Assembly (NCBI GenBank): GCA_947446865.1
Contig: CANFHX010000001.1
Span: forward strand, 1-64,000
Direction of reading: 5' to 3'
Origin: Flavobacteriaceae bacterium
GTDB lineage: Bacteria; Bacteroidota; Bacteroidia; Flavobacteriales; Flavobacteriaceae
Length of the DNA: 64,000 nt
Shown: piece by piece, positions 1-8,150 of the stretch
How the letters are laid out: each line of letters opens with the position of its first letter
Position numbering within the stretch: position 1 is the stretch's first letter
Program-made: the position numbers and the translations under genes
Notes under the pieces: model-generated
Database searches by the model: none
Told to the model about the DNA's origin: nothing
The model's input: only the letters and a program-made list of their open reading frames with translations

Positions 1-127
1 AAAAAACTGGACGAGATCTATTAAGCAATGGGGCTTGATTAAGAACCAATTTTTGATTATATTTGGAGATAGGTGCAAAATAGAACATTAAGCATTTTTA
101 GAGTTTACACAAAATTCTGTCCAGTCT
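1..127 (+). mobile_element. 3' end of an IS256-family insertion sequence, cut by the window edge
   Basis: The first 91 bases encode the C-terminus of an IS256-type transposase. About 10 bases further on, positions 101-127 carry a sequence of the kind found at IS256-family ends, beginning GAGTTTACACAAAATTCTG and finishing near GTCTC. I infer this is the terminal inverted repeat on the transposase 3' side. The left end lies outside the window, so the inverted-repeat match and the target duplication cannot be checked here. Confidence 0.75.
2..91 (+). CDS. IS256-family transposase, C-terminal 29 residues only
   Basis: An open frame runs in from the window start and ends at TAA at 89-91. Its residues include NWTRSIKQWGLIKNQF and FGDR, which fit the conserved tail of IS256-family (mutator-type) DDE transposases, where a W-T-x-x-I-x-x-W-G block and a short hydrophobic stretch close the protein. 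The catalytic residues lie upstream, outside the window. Whether the full transposase is intact cannot be said. The terminal repeat follows immediately, as expected for this family. Confidence 0.7.
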   Translation, partial: KNWTRSIKQWGLIKNQFLIIFGDRCKIEH

Positions 128-210
128 CGACTTTATTTATTTCAAATATAGATATTAAATAAATAAATACTACTATCCTAGATAAATTTATAACCAACAA
201 CGTTACAGAC

Positions 211-590
211 GCCATAAAATTAGATGTAGATGCCATCTACAATGTTGTAGATGCCATAATTATCTAATTTTATGCTAATGTAATATATAATTTTGCCATA
301 AAATTACTTGTAGATGCCATCTACAACATTGCCGATGGCATAATTTTATAATTCTGGCTTAAAAATTAAAAAATTATGGCATAATTTTATAAAACGATGC
401 CATCTACAACATTGACGATGGCATAATTTTATAATTCTGGCTTAAAAATTAAAAAATTCTGGCATAATTTTATAAAACGATGCCGTCTACAACATTGACG
501 ATGGCATAATTTTATAATTCTAACTCAAAAATTAAAAAATTTTGGCAAAAACATCTTTGCCGATGGCATATTTTTCTATTTTATTGACGT
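211..590. repeat. Tandem array of an 83-bp palindrome-bearing unit
   Basis: Four units start at 211, 295, 378 and 461 (spacing 84, 83, 83), and a decayed fifth begins at 544. Units 2 to 4 are close to identical. Each unit opens with a GCCATAAAATTA or GGCATAATTTTAT box. It then has a hairpin with arms ATGCCATC and GATGGCAT around a 12-base TACAACATTG-type loop, and ends in an AT-rich TTAAAAATTAAAAAATT stretch. Unit 1 is diverged and forms other palindromes (GTAGATG-C-CATCTAC). The array lies between the IS256 end and the promoter of the 125-aa gene. Bases 128-210 hold nothing recognisable. Confidence 0.85.
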
Positions 591-676
591 ATTTTATAAT
601 AATACGGAAAAATACTACTAAATATTTCTAAAAAATAACATTTTATTGCATTATTATCATTTTTCTTTCAAAATTC

Positions 677-708
677 TTTGCTTAATAAGTTATTATTTTT
701 TAAATTTA
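677..708 (+). promoter_or_regulatory. Bacteroidota-type promoter for the 125-aa gene
   Basis: TTTG at 677-680 and TAAATTTA at 701-708 are separated by 20 bases. This fits the TTTG-N(17-23)-TAnnTTTG pattern of primary-sigma promoters in this phylum, with one mismatch in the last -7 base. The predicted transcript start is near 715, about 36 bases before the ATG at 751. Confidence 0.45.
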
Positions 709-750
709 ATAGACCATTAAAAGAAATAGTAATTAAAATTTTAAAAAATT

Positions 751-1128
751 ATGGGAACAAGAACGAGTGGAAGAATTGTACTTCCGAAAAAACCTGCAGA
801 ATTATTAGATTTGGCGGCTAATATCTACAAAAAACACCAAGCGGATGGGGAAAATTCCCCACTAAATGCACAACAAGATTTTAATTGGAATCTAGAAGGC
901 CCTAAAGTGGCCCCTTGCAAAAGCAACCACGAAAAAGCAGAAGAGGCCGCCAAACAAGCAGAGCAGTTATATAGACAACGGGATATTGATTTGCCATCAG
1001 TGAAAGCCATTGTTCAAAATAGCGCTCAAATATTGAAAAGCATTTATGCCAAAAACCCAAAGGTATTAGGGGAATATGGCTTTGTAGTAGACGATAGTAA
1101 AACGGCTAAAAAACCAAAAATAGAATAG
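751..1128 (+). CDS. Conserved-looking hypothetical protein, 125 aa
   Basis: I do not recognise a named family. The protein is hydrophilic, with no signal peptide or membrane segment, and seems to be mostly helical. A basic N-terminus (MGTRTSGRIVLPKKP) is followed by helical segments around residues 15-30, 60-75 and 82-102. The C-terminal motif NPKVLGEYGFVVDDS resembles short proteins that recur in Flavobacterium genomes, but I cannot name that family. It is a real gene by codon use, a promoter match upstream and a strong terminator directly after it. It stands alone between the 83-bp array and a convergent operon. The neighbouring IS256 end makes an accessory origin possible. A cytoplasmic role is likely; nothing more can be said. 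Confidence 0.7.
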   Translation: MGTRTSGRIVLPKKPAELLDLAANIYKKHQADGENSPLNAQQDFNWNLEGPKVAPCKSNHEKAEEAAKQAEQLYRQRDIDLPSVKAIVQNSAQILKSIYAKNPKVLGEYGFVVDDSKTAKKPKIE

Positions 1129-1150
1129 GGCTAAGTTTTTTAAATAAAAA

Positions 1151-1188
1151 ATGGGGCATTAGTGAAAATCTAATGCCCCATTTTTTTT
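1151..1188 (+). terminator. Rho-independent terminator after the 125-aa gene
   Basis: A perfect 12-bp stem (ATGGGGCATTAG at 1151-1162 with CTAATGCCCCAT at 1170-1181) around a 7-base loop runs into a tract of eight T residues. The stem is also flanked by A residues on its left, so it may stop transcription from both sides. Confidence 0.9.
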
Positions 1189-1244
1189 GTTTTAGTTCCA
1201 GTTGCCTAATCGGGTTGCTATAGGATAAGCTATTTGATTTAATA

Positions 1245-1275
1245 AAAAAAAGCTGCTCCAATTGGAACAGCTTTT
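1245..1275 (-). terminator. Terminator for the minus-strand receptor/lipoprotein operon
   Basis: AAAAGCTGCTCC and GGAACAGCTTTT pair with one mismatch around AATT. Read on the minus strand, the stem is followed by a run of T residues (complement of 1243-1250). It lies just beyond the stop codon of the gene ending at 1298. Confidence 0.75.
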
Positions 1276-1297
1276 ATATCTATACTGAGTGAGAAAA

Positions 1298-2605
1298 CTA
1301 GTTTCCAACAACTTTAACGTTATCAATCTCCCAGTTGGAAGCTGCTGCAGTAGTTGAAGTATATTTAAATGCAATATAAACGGTGCTACTTCCTGTTCCT
1401 GTAAAAGCAGAAATGTTAACCGGACCTGAATTTGCCCAAGCAAAAGCACCAGCAGAAAGTACTGGAGATAAAGTTGTCCAAGTAGCTGAATTAGGATTTC
1501 CAGCGCCAGAATAATTGTTTGAAATTAATACTTGTATTGGAGCACCTGCATAATTGTATGCACTGTCAAAAGTTAAGGTAGCTGAAGTATATCCAGTTAA
1601 ATTAAGTACAGGGGAAATTAACCAATCTTCATTAGCTTTATTACCTGCAGAATAACCTGACATTAACGCACAAGGAGCTGGGTTACCAAAAGTAGTTTGC
1701 GCCCATACTTGAGCACCTACAACACTAAAAGCATTCCAAGCAGTAAGTCCGTTACTGAAATCTTCACTTAATACAGGAACAATTCGTGCACCAGCTAATT
1801 TAAAATCACTTTCCGCACGCACCATATATTGGTAATCGGTGTTGTATTTAGTCATAACTCCTCTTATAGAACCATTTCCTTTAGGAATTAAGTTAGAAGA
1901 AAAAGGAGCATATTGGCTAATTCTGCAAATACTGATAGTTCCAATTGTAGGATCTTCAATAGTTTGATTAGTTGCGTATCCACCAGAATCAATATCAAAA
2001 TAAGTTCTGCCAACAGAGCTATTTGTAAATTGAACATTATCTGTTTCTAGTAAAGTGTTCTGATTTACATCTAATCTTGCATTGGCAAGAGTCATGTGTC
2101 TTACTAAAGTTTCTTCGCTTACTACTGTTTCAGAAGGGAAAAGAAATTTTTGATAATCTAATGGTTCAATACCATCTAAGTTACCATTAGATCCAATTTT
2201 TAAAGAGCCAAAAAGCATTCCAAAATATAGTCCTTTTAATTTAATGTAAACTTTTCTTCCTGGGTAAAATCCATCAGCAAAAGTCATCGATTTATTAACC
2301 GATACACTAAATCCAATTGGCGTTCCTGTTGCAGTAGGAACATCTTGAAAGGAAATAGATTTGTAAAAATTCCCAGCAGCATCATTAGAAGTTACATATG
2401 CTACAATAATATCATCTGCAGTATATTCTGTTGCTGTACCTGTTGCCATTGCTTTAACTGCAGCAACTGTTTTAGTTGGGGTAAATTCATACGTTTGAAT
2501 ATCGGATGATCCAGCCTTGTAGGACTTATCACTGTCAGTACAACTTGCAAAGATTGCAACAAAAGCTACCAACAAACCACTTTTAAATATAGTATTTAGT
2601 TTCAT
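1298..2605 (-). CDS. DUF5689 and choice-of-anchor-J lipoprotein
   Basis: A 435-aa secreted lipoprotein. The signal peptide ends in a lipobox (FASC, lipidated Cys about residue 22), so it is anchored in the outer or inner membrane. Residues about 45-270 fit DUF5689: a TADDIIVAYVTSNDAAGNFY-type segment, then SISFQD, the GRKVYIKLKGLYFG strand and paired repeats, an OB-like fold found in Bacteroidota lipoproteins. Residues about 280-435 form a choice-of-anchor-J beta-sandwich (EDFSNGLTAWNAF, DWLISPVLNLTG, EIDNVKVVG). It is the last gene of a three-gene minus-strand unit behind a TonB receptor, 19 bases after its neighbour. DUF5689 proteins often lie beside TonB receptors and secreted nucleases; a binding role at the cell surface is an inference. 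Confidence 0.8.
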   Translation of the reverse strand: MKLNTIFKSGLLVAFVAIFASCTDSDKSYKAGSSDIQTYEFTPTKTVAAVKAMATGTATEYTADDIIVAYVTSNDAAGNFYKSISFQDVPTATGTPIGFSVSVNKSMTFADGFYPGRKVYIKLKGLYFGMLFGSLKIGSNGNLDGIEPLDYQKFLFPSETVVSEETLVRHMTLANARLDVNQNTLLETDNVQFTNSSVGRTYFDIDSGGYATNQTIEDPTIGTISICRISQYAPFSSNLIPKGNGSIRGVMTKYNTDYQYMVRAESDFKLAGARIVPVLSEDFSNGLTAWNAFSVVGAQVWAQTTFGNPAPCALMSGYSAGNKANEDWLISPVLNLTGYTSATLTFDSAYNYAGAPIQVLISNNYSGAGNPNSATWTTLSPVLSAGAFAWANSGPVNISAFTGTGSSTVYIAFKYTSTTAAASNWEIDNVKVVGN

Positions 2606-2624
2606 TTTTTAAATTTAATTAAGA

Positions 2625-3239
2625 TTAATAAACAATTCTTACATTGTCAACTTGGTAGGTCCCGCTTACTGAAGGAACTCCGATATATTTAAATGCGAAA
2701 TGTATAGTACCAGTGTATTTAGACAAATCGATTGCTCCAGAGTTTACATAAACATAAGCTTTAGTAAAAGGGTCTGGAAGGGTAGCTGTATAATTGGTTT
2801 TAACCCAATTTGCAGTTGAAAAATTAGCGCCTGTAAAATTAGTAGAAATGTATAATTCTATAACATTTGTTGTAGTATTTACATACTTACTGTGACAGGT
2901 TTGAAAAGATAATTGTTCTCCTTCTACTGTATCCGTATCAATTGCTGGTGAAATTAACCAACTATTTAATTGTGCAGGAGCAGAAGTTGAGGTACTATAT
3001 CCATTTAATACTGCATACCCGTCGCCACCATAAGCGCCAGCAGACCAAAGTGTAGTTCCTGTTTGTGCAAATGCAATCCATCCTGTTGGAAGTGAAGGAG
3101 AAGTAAGTCCTCCATCAAAATTCTCTTCAAAATAAACATGTTTTAATGTTGGATATTCTACATCACTGTCTTTAGTGCAACTCGAAAAGATCGAACCCAC
3201 AACAACAAACAAAGCAATAAGTTTAATTCTTGTTATCAT
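2625..3239 (-). CDS. Choice-of-anchor-J lipoprotein
   Basis: A 204-aa lipoprotein with lipobox FSSC (Cys about residue 21) followed by a single choice-of-anchor-J beta-sandwich. The usual marks are present: EENFDGGL near the start, SWLISPAIDTD in the middle and YQVDNVRIVY at the end. It resembles the C-terminal half of the next gene, so the two probably arose from a common module. It lies 11 bases after the TonB receptor and 19 before the DUF5689 gene, as the middle gene of the operon. A role as a surface partner of the receptor, for binding or presenting substrate, is inferred from position only. Confidence 0.75.
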   Translation of the reverse strand: MITRIKLIALFVVVGSIFSSCTKDSDVEYPTLKHVYFEENFDGGLTSPSLPTGWIAFAQTGTTLWSAGAYGGDGYAVLNGYSTSTSAPAQLNSWLISPAIDTDTVEGEQLSFQTCHSKYVNTTTNVIELYISTNFTGANFSTANWVKTNYTATLPDPFTKAYVYVNSGAIDLSKYTGTIHFAFKYIGVPSVSGTYQVDNVRIVY

Positions 3240-3250
3240 AGCTTTTAAAA

Positions 3251-6094
3251 TTAGAAATTAATATATAAGTTAACAAAATAAGTTCTTCCGTAACCATAGA
3301 AGTATTTAGGTCCAAAAACTGGTGTTACAGCTAAAGGAGCATTTGCAGCGCTACTAATTGGATGTGGCGTATTGTCTTGGTCCATTTGAGTGTAGTTCGA
3401 ATTTCTAGCTTGTTCAAAACCACCTGTTTTGTATTTTGTATCTAAAATATTGTTCACCATGATATTTAAGCCAATAGTTTTATCTTTAATTTTCCAAGAT
3501 TTTCCACCAGAAATATTTAATAAAGTGAAATCATTAAATTTTTCTTGTTTTAATAATTCAGCAGCTCTTGCTTCAGTAGCTCCAGTGGTTGGTACCCCAG
3601 GAGAAAGAGCAGCATCGTCATAAAAACGAGAAGTTCTTGTAATAGGAGCAATGTCAATATAAGTATTACCAAGATAATTAGCATTAGCACCTACCCACCA
3701 AAATTTAGGATCTCTATATTCTAAACCAATAGAAGCTGCTTGTTGCGGCATTCCAGATTGTTTGTAGTTTTTTAGTTTCGCTTCACCATAATTAATTACT
3801 GGTTTAGTATTAGTTGCGGTAGCTAAATTATCAATGTTTAATAAAACATTAGGGTTGTTGTCATAAATATATTCTCCGTAAGCAGCAGAAGCCGTTACTT
3901 TAATAGTAGAAGTAATTGGGTATTCAGCACCAAATTCTAAACCTATGTTTCTTTTATTGATGTTTGTTACCGTTTCAGCTACAAAAGCATTGCTTTCGTT
4001 TGCAGTAGTTGTTGGATCATCAATACCTGCTCCATCTCCAAAGAAGAAAGAAGTTTCGGTTTGGTTTTTAATTTTTGAATAATAAGCAGTTAATCTTGCT
4101 TTGAATTTAGGAGAGTTAATGATATAACTAACATCTGCACTAGAAATAGTTTCATTAGAAACACCATCTGTTACATTATTATTCAAACGAGCATTATTAA
4201 ATACATTTCTTAATGATGGGGCTTGCGACATATAGGCACCATTAAATGTTAAGAATTGTCTTCCTGTTATTTTGTAGGTTATACCTCCTTTAAAACCAAA
4301 GTTATCGTAAGCTAATTTATCGCTTTTTCCATAAGAATTAGATGGGTAATATCCATTTTTATACAAACCATCTCTTTGGTATATTGTACGAGAGAAATTT
4401 TGGCTTAAATAGAAATCAAATTTCTTGTAGAAGAATTTGAATTGTGTAAAAGCATTAATATTGTTTGAAGTCAAGTTATAGTTATAACCAAAAGTATCTC
4501 CAACACCAATATTTCTTCCAGGATTGTTTAAGTCAGATTGTTGTTGGTTAGTTCCAACACCATAAAGTGTAATGTCTTTGTAATAACTTCCACCTAATAA
4601 ATCCAACATGTTTTGGAAATTATGAGAACGTAAATTTTTGAAGTTTGCACCAGCATTTAAAACAATATTGGAAGATAATTGTGAACTTAAAATTGCGTTT
4701 GCATTGAATAATTTATCGTCTGTTCTGTCTTCATATAAAGAATACATGCTATTTACATTTCCAAGTTGTTGGTGTGTGTTAGCATAAATTAAATGATTCC
4801 AATCCAATTGACCGTTAGTAACAAAATTTGCTTGATTTTTTTCTGCTTGAACATAATCTGGTGACCAAACATTATTATTGTAATAAGAAATTTCAGAACT
4901 AGGTAACTGAGTATAATAACTTGGGTCTGGGTTTGTAGCTCCTTGGTAAGTTAATCTAGTATTACCAATTTTTCCAAATTGATAGGCAATAGTAGTAGTT
5001 AAGTTTGTTTTAGGAGTTATTTTCCAATAATCCGTTAACATAAAAACAGGCTCTTCTACCGTTTTTACTCTTGAATTTCTAGCTCTACCATCTTGTAAAC
5101 CCCAGTAAGAATTGTATTTTTCACTTTTTAAGTCGGTAACTTCTTGGGTGTTTGGAGAGTTTTTTCCTCTATTGTTCTGCCCGTAAATTGTAGTAAAGTT
5201 TAAACTGTGGTTTTTGTTTATTTTCTTTTCTACACTTGCAAAGAAAGAATTCGCACTATAAGTAGTTCCTTCAAAATAACCTTCGTTAGCAAAACGTCTT
5301 GAAGCAGAAACTACATAAGCCCAACCATCTTTTCGCATACCAGAAGCTGTAGTTCCCATCAATCTTCCGTTGTAGTTAGTGTTAGTTCCTGCATAAGAAA
5401 CTCTATTTCCTGGGCGGTATAAAGAAGCCCTAGTATTGATTTCATCTGTTCCTAAGATACCTCCAAAATTGTAGTCAGAAGGAGCAGAACCATTAGTGTA
5501 TTCTTGATTTCTTGTTGCGTCGTTTAAACCACCCCAGTTACTAAATTGCGGACGGTTATCGTAAATTTTATTCATTACAATTCCGTTTATCATAGTAGTA
5601 CCATAGGCACTATCTAAACCACGGACTTTAAAACGAGCTTGACCCCAATTAAAAGCTGCCGCTTGATTAAAAGCATCGCGAGAAGCTTGTAATAAACTAG
5701 ACGTGCTCTCTGAGCCACTATTGTCATCACCTAAATCATTATCGGTAATTGCAATTAAACTAGATTGTTGTTCTGCCGTGATGTCTTCTTCCAAAACTAC
5801 CACACCTAAATCGGTAACTTTATCTTTTACTACATCAATGGTTATTAACTGGTCTTTATAACCAGCATTTTTCACTAATACTAATTGACTTCCTACAGGT
5901 ACAATTTTAAATGTAAATTTCCCTTGGGCATCGGAAATCTCTGTTAAACTAGTGTTTTGAACAGATAAGACAACACTTTGTAATGGTTTTTGTGTTTTTG
6001 AGTCTACTACTTTCCCCGAGAAACCAGTCCCGGCTTGAGCAAAAACAAAGCACACTTGCATCACAAACAATAAACTAATGACAAGCTTTTTCAT
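3251..6094 (-). CDS. TonB-dependent outer-membrane receptor
   Basis: A 947-aa receptor that imports a ligand across the outer membrane using TonB/ExbBD energy. I start it at the ATG at 6094 because MKKLVISLLFVMQVCFVFAQ is a clear signal peptide; the 20 residues upstream in the same frame are not signal-like. Residues about 24-100 are a carboxypeptidase-regulatory-like domain (GKVVDSKTQKPLQSVVLSVQ). The plug domain follows (WGQARFKVRGLDSAYGTTMINGI split by short gaps), then a 22-strand-type barrel ending in an aromatic residue (YINF). The plug is missing the long TonB-box-like acidic linker seen in SusC. No SusD homologue follows; two lipoproteins take that place. The ligand is unknown. The nearby exported nuclease suggests nucleic-acid or phosphate scavenging, which is inference. 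Confidence 0.85.
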   Translation of the reverse strand: MKKLVISLLFVMQVCFVFAQAGTGFSGKVVDSKTQKPLQSVVLSVQNTSLTEISDAQGKFTFKIVPVGSQLVLVKNAGYKDQLITIDVVKDKVTDLGVVVLEEDITAEQQSSLIAITDNDLGDDNSGSESTSSLLQASRDAFNQAAAFNWGQARFKVRGLDSAYGTTMINGIVMNKIYDNRPQFSNWGGLNDATRNQEYTNGSAPSDYNFGGILGTDEINTRASLYRPGNRVSYAGTNTNYNGRLMGTTASGMRKDGWAYVVSASRRFANEGYFEGTTYSANSFFASVEKKINKNHSLNFTTIYGQNNRGKNSPNTQEVTDLKSEKYNSYWGLQDGRARNSRVKTVEEPVFMLTDYWKITPKTNLTTTIAYQFGKIGNTRLTYQGATNPDPSYYTQLPSSEISYYNNNVWSPDYVQAEKNQANFVTNGQLDWNHLIYANTHQQLGNVNSMYSLYEDRTDDKLFNANAILSSQLSSNIVLNAGANFKNLRSHNFQNMLDLLGGSYYKDITLYGVGTNQQQSDLNNPGRNIGVGDTFGYNYNLTSNNINAFTQFKFFYKKFDFYLSQNFSRTIYQRDGLYKNGYYPSNSYGKSDKLAYDNFGFKGGITYKITGRQFLTFNGAYMSQAPSLRNVFNNARLNNNVTDGVSNETISSADVSYIINSPKFKARLTAYYSKIKNQTETSFFFGDGAGIDDPTTTANESNAFVAETVTNINKRNIGLEFGAEYPITSTIKVTASAAYGEYIYDNNPNVLLNIDNLATATNTKPVINYGEAKLKNYKQSGMPQQAASIGLEYRDPKFWWVGANANYLGNTYIDIAPITRTSRFYDDAALSPGVPTTGATEARAAELLKQEKFNDFTLLNISGGKSWKIKDKTIGLNIMVNNILDTKYKTGGFEQARNSNYTQMDQDNTPHPISSAANAPLAVTPVFGPKYFYGYGRTYFVNLYINF

Positions 6095-6151
6095 AAATTG
6101 ATTTAAATTAATTTCTAATAACTGCAGTCTTAATACAAACTTAACAGCCTG

Positions 6152-6159
6152 CAAAGGTA
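6152..6159 (-). promoter_or_regulatory. Possible -7 element for the TonB receptor operon
   Basis: On the minus strand the bases read TACCTTTG, an exact TAnnTTTG match, about 58 bases before the chosen start codon. I see no TTTG at the right distance upstream, so the promoter call is weak. Confidence 0.35.
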
Positions 6160-6231
6160 CATTATTTTAATAATATTACTACTTTTGACCCAAAGTTTCT
6201 AAAAACTTGACATTAAATTAATATATGATTT

Positions 6232-7344
6232 ATGAAAATTAAAACCTTTTTGGTACTCATTATTGCATTAATCGCAATTCAAAGAGCCAATGCGCAAACA
6301 AAAAACTACATTGTGCATACCGTGGCGTTCTACAATCTCGAAAATTTATTTGACACTATAAATGATCCCAAAATTATAGATGAAGAATGGTTGCCAAATG
6401 GAGCTCAAAACTGGACCTCTGAAAAATACCACCAAAAATTAGAAAACTTATCTCAAGTACTTTCAGAAATTGGAACTGGAGGAAACCCAAATGCCCCTAC
6501 AATAATTGGAGGCGCTGAGATTGAAAATCGTGGTGTTCTAGAGGATTTAATAAAACAACCAAAACTACTTAATTACGATTATGGTATTGTGCATTACGAT
6601 TCACCAGACCATAGAGGTATAGATGTGGCTTTATTATACCAAAAGAAACATTTTAAAGTAACTAGTTCTATAAATATTCCTTTGATTATTTATAAAAAAC
6701 AGATGAATGCTTCTGCAGTAAGAAAAAATGCAGCAGATGATATCTCTGATGATAAGTCGGAAGTAGAACTTAATTCCGAAAGAGTTTTTACCCGTGACCA
6801 ACTATTAGTTACAGGTTTCCTTGATGGCGAAGAAATTAATATTATTGTAAACCACTGGCCATCGCGTTCTGGTGGTGAAAAGAAAAGTTCTCCTTTTCGT
6901 GAAGCAGCAGGTGCTTTAAACAGAAAAATCATCGATTCTTTAGTGAAAATAAACCCCAATGCTAAAATTCTTACCATGGGTGATTTGAACGATGGTTCGT
7001 ACAACCGAAGCGTTAAAGTTGCTTTAGGAGCCAAACTTAAAAAAACCGAATTACAAGAGCCAGGCGATATCTACAACCCATTCGAACAAATGGCTAAAGA
7101 AGGTAATGCCTCTTTATTTTATAGAGATGCCGGCGATATCTTCGACCAAATTATGGTTTCCCAACAATTAGTAAATCCAGATTATTCCTCTTTTAGATAT
7201 TGGAAAGCCGGAATCTACAACAAACCCTTTATGATTCAAACCACAGGGCAGTACAAAGGCTATCCGCTGCGACATTCTATTAACGATGTTGGTTTTAGCG
7301 ACCACTTTCCGGTGTATATCTATCTGATAAAACAAACAAAATAA
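6232..7344 (+). CDS. Exported endonuclease/exonuclease/phosphatase-family protein
   Basis: A 370-aa protein of the DNase I-like superfamily. It has a cleavable signal peptide (MKIKTFLVLIIALIAIQRANAQ) and then the family motifs in order: VAFYNLENLFDT (metal-binding Asn/Glu), GGAEIENRG (catalytic Glu), NIIVNHWPSR (catalytic His), TMGDLNDG (Asp/Asn) and GFSDHFPVYI (final Asp-His). All catalytic residues appear present. It should act outside the cytoplasm on phosphodiester or phosphomonoester bonds, probably DNA or nucleotides. It is transcribed away from the TonB receptor operon from a 137-base shared region, so the two units may form one uptake locus. Substrate is not determined by sequence. 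Confidence 0.85.
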   Translation: MKIKTFLVLIIALIAIQRANAQTKNYIVHTVAFYNLENLFDTINDPKIIDEEWLPNGAQNWTSEKYHQKLENLSQVLSEIGTGGNPNAPTIIGGAEIENRGVLEDLIKQPKLLNYDYGIVHYDSPDHRGIDVALLYQKKHFKVTSSINIPLIIYKKQMNASAVRKNAADDISDDKSEVELNSERVFTRDQLLVTGFLDGEEINIIVNHWPSRSGGEKKSSPFREAAGALNRKIIDSLVKINPNAKILTMGDLNDGSYNRSVKVALGAKLKKTELQEPGDIYNPFEQMAKEGNASLFYRDAGDIFDQIMVSQQLVNPDYSSFRYWKAGIYNKPFMIQTTGQYKGYPLRHSINDVGFSDHFPVYIYLIKQTK

Positions 7345-7354
7345 TATATATTTT

Positions 7355-7382
7355 AAAGGTTAGTGCAAGCTAACCTTTTTTA
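7355..7382 (+). terminator. Terminator after the endonuclease-like gene
   Basis: AAAGGTTAG (7355-7363) pairs perfectly with CTAACCTTT (7370-7378) around a 6-base loop and is followed by TTTATTTTT. Confidence 0.85.
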
Positions 7383-7413
7383 TTTTTAGTAAATTCGTAA
7401 AAAATTACTAAGT

Positions 7414-7959
7414 ATGGCTACTCCAAATCCGTTCAATCTACCCCAATGGATAGAACAAAACCGTCATCTGTTGCTTCCACCAGTTGGAAATAAAAATATT
7501 TATATAGATTCGGGAGATTATATCGTCATGGTCGTTGCAGGTCCTAATGCTCGCAAAGACTACCATTACAACCAAACTGAAGAGCTGTTCTACCAACTCG
7601 AAGGCAACATCACCATTTATATTCAAGAAGATGGACAAAAAAAAGCCATGCACCTATCTGCTGGCGATATGTTTCTCTTACCAGCCAAAATCCCGCATTC
7701 ACCATCTAGAACCAAAAACTCTATTGGCCTAGTCATCGAAAGAAAGCGCGCCGGTAAAGGATTTACCGATGGTCTGCTTTGGTTTTGCGAAAACTGCAAC
7801 CACAAACTCCACGAAGCCTACTTTGAGTTGCACGACATCGAAAAAGATTTCCTGCCCCATTTCAAAGAATACTATAATTCCCTTGAAAAACGCACCTGCA
7901 AAAGTTGCGGCACCATCATGGAAACCAACCCAAAATTTGTAGATAAAGAAAGTTTTTAG
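7414..7959 (+). CDS. nbaC: 3-hydroxyanthranilate 3,4-dioxygenase
   Basis: A 181-aa cupin that opens the ring of 3-hydroxyanthranilate with O2 to give 2-amino-3-carboxymuconate semialdehyde (EC 1.13.11.6), in the kynurenine branch of tryptophan breakdown or NAD synthesis. The Fe(II) ligands are visible as His51 and Glu57 (YHYNQTEELFYQLEG) and His95 (PHSPSR). The C-terminal rubredoxin-like iron site of bacterial enzymes is complete, with Cys125, Cys128, Cys162 and Cys165. Length matches the bacterial family. It stands alone between two terminators; the upstream pathway enzyme kynA lies about 29 kb away, and kynurenine 3-monooxygenase and kynureninase are not in the window. The symbol is one of several in use. 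Confidence 0.93.
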   Translation: MATPNPFNLPQWIEQNRHLLLPPVGNKNIYIDSGDYIVMVVAGPNARKDYHYNQTEELFYQLEGNITIYIQEDGQKKAMHLSAGDMFLLPAKIPHSPSRTKNSIGLVIERKRAGKGFTDGLLWFCENCNHKLHEAYFELHDIEKDFLPHFKEYYNSLEKRTCKSCGTIMETNPKFVDKESF

Positions 7960-7992
7960 AAGCCAATCCAGCTGTACATTACAAGTCCTCAC

Positions 7993-8071
7993 AAAAAAAG
8001 CAGTATTTCTATTGTTTTAAAAAGAGCTTCCGTTGGTCGCTTTTTTAAAACAAGAAATACTTGCTTTTTTT
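7993..8071. terminator. Very long imperfect hairpin, probable terminator, after the dioxygenase gene
   Basis: Two arms of about 33 bases (7993-8026 and 8039-8071) pair with small bulges. They contain AGTATTTCT with AGAAATACT and TTGTTTTAAAA with TTTTAAAACAA, around the loop TTCCGTTGGTC. The right arm ends in seven T residues and the left begins with seven A residues, so it can act in both directions. The stem is longer than a simple terminator needs, which suggests an interspersed element that also serves as one. Confidence 0.65.
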
Positions 8072-8150
8072 GCTCCGGGCTTTCCATTTCCATCTGGGCT
8101 AAAACAACTATCGGAAACAAAAAATGAATAAATCTTAATGAACCTTACTA

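Noticed and set aside
211..590. CRISPR array at the 83-bp repeats
   Set aside because: Units join directly without unique spacers, the period is 83 bp and no cas gene is nearby.
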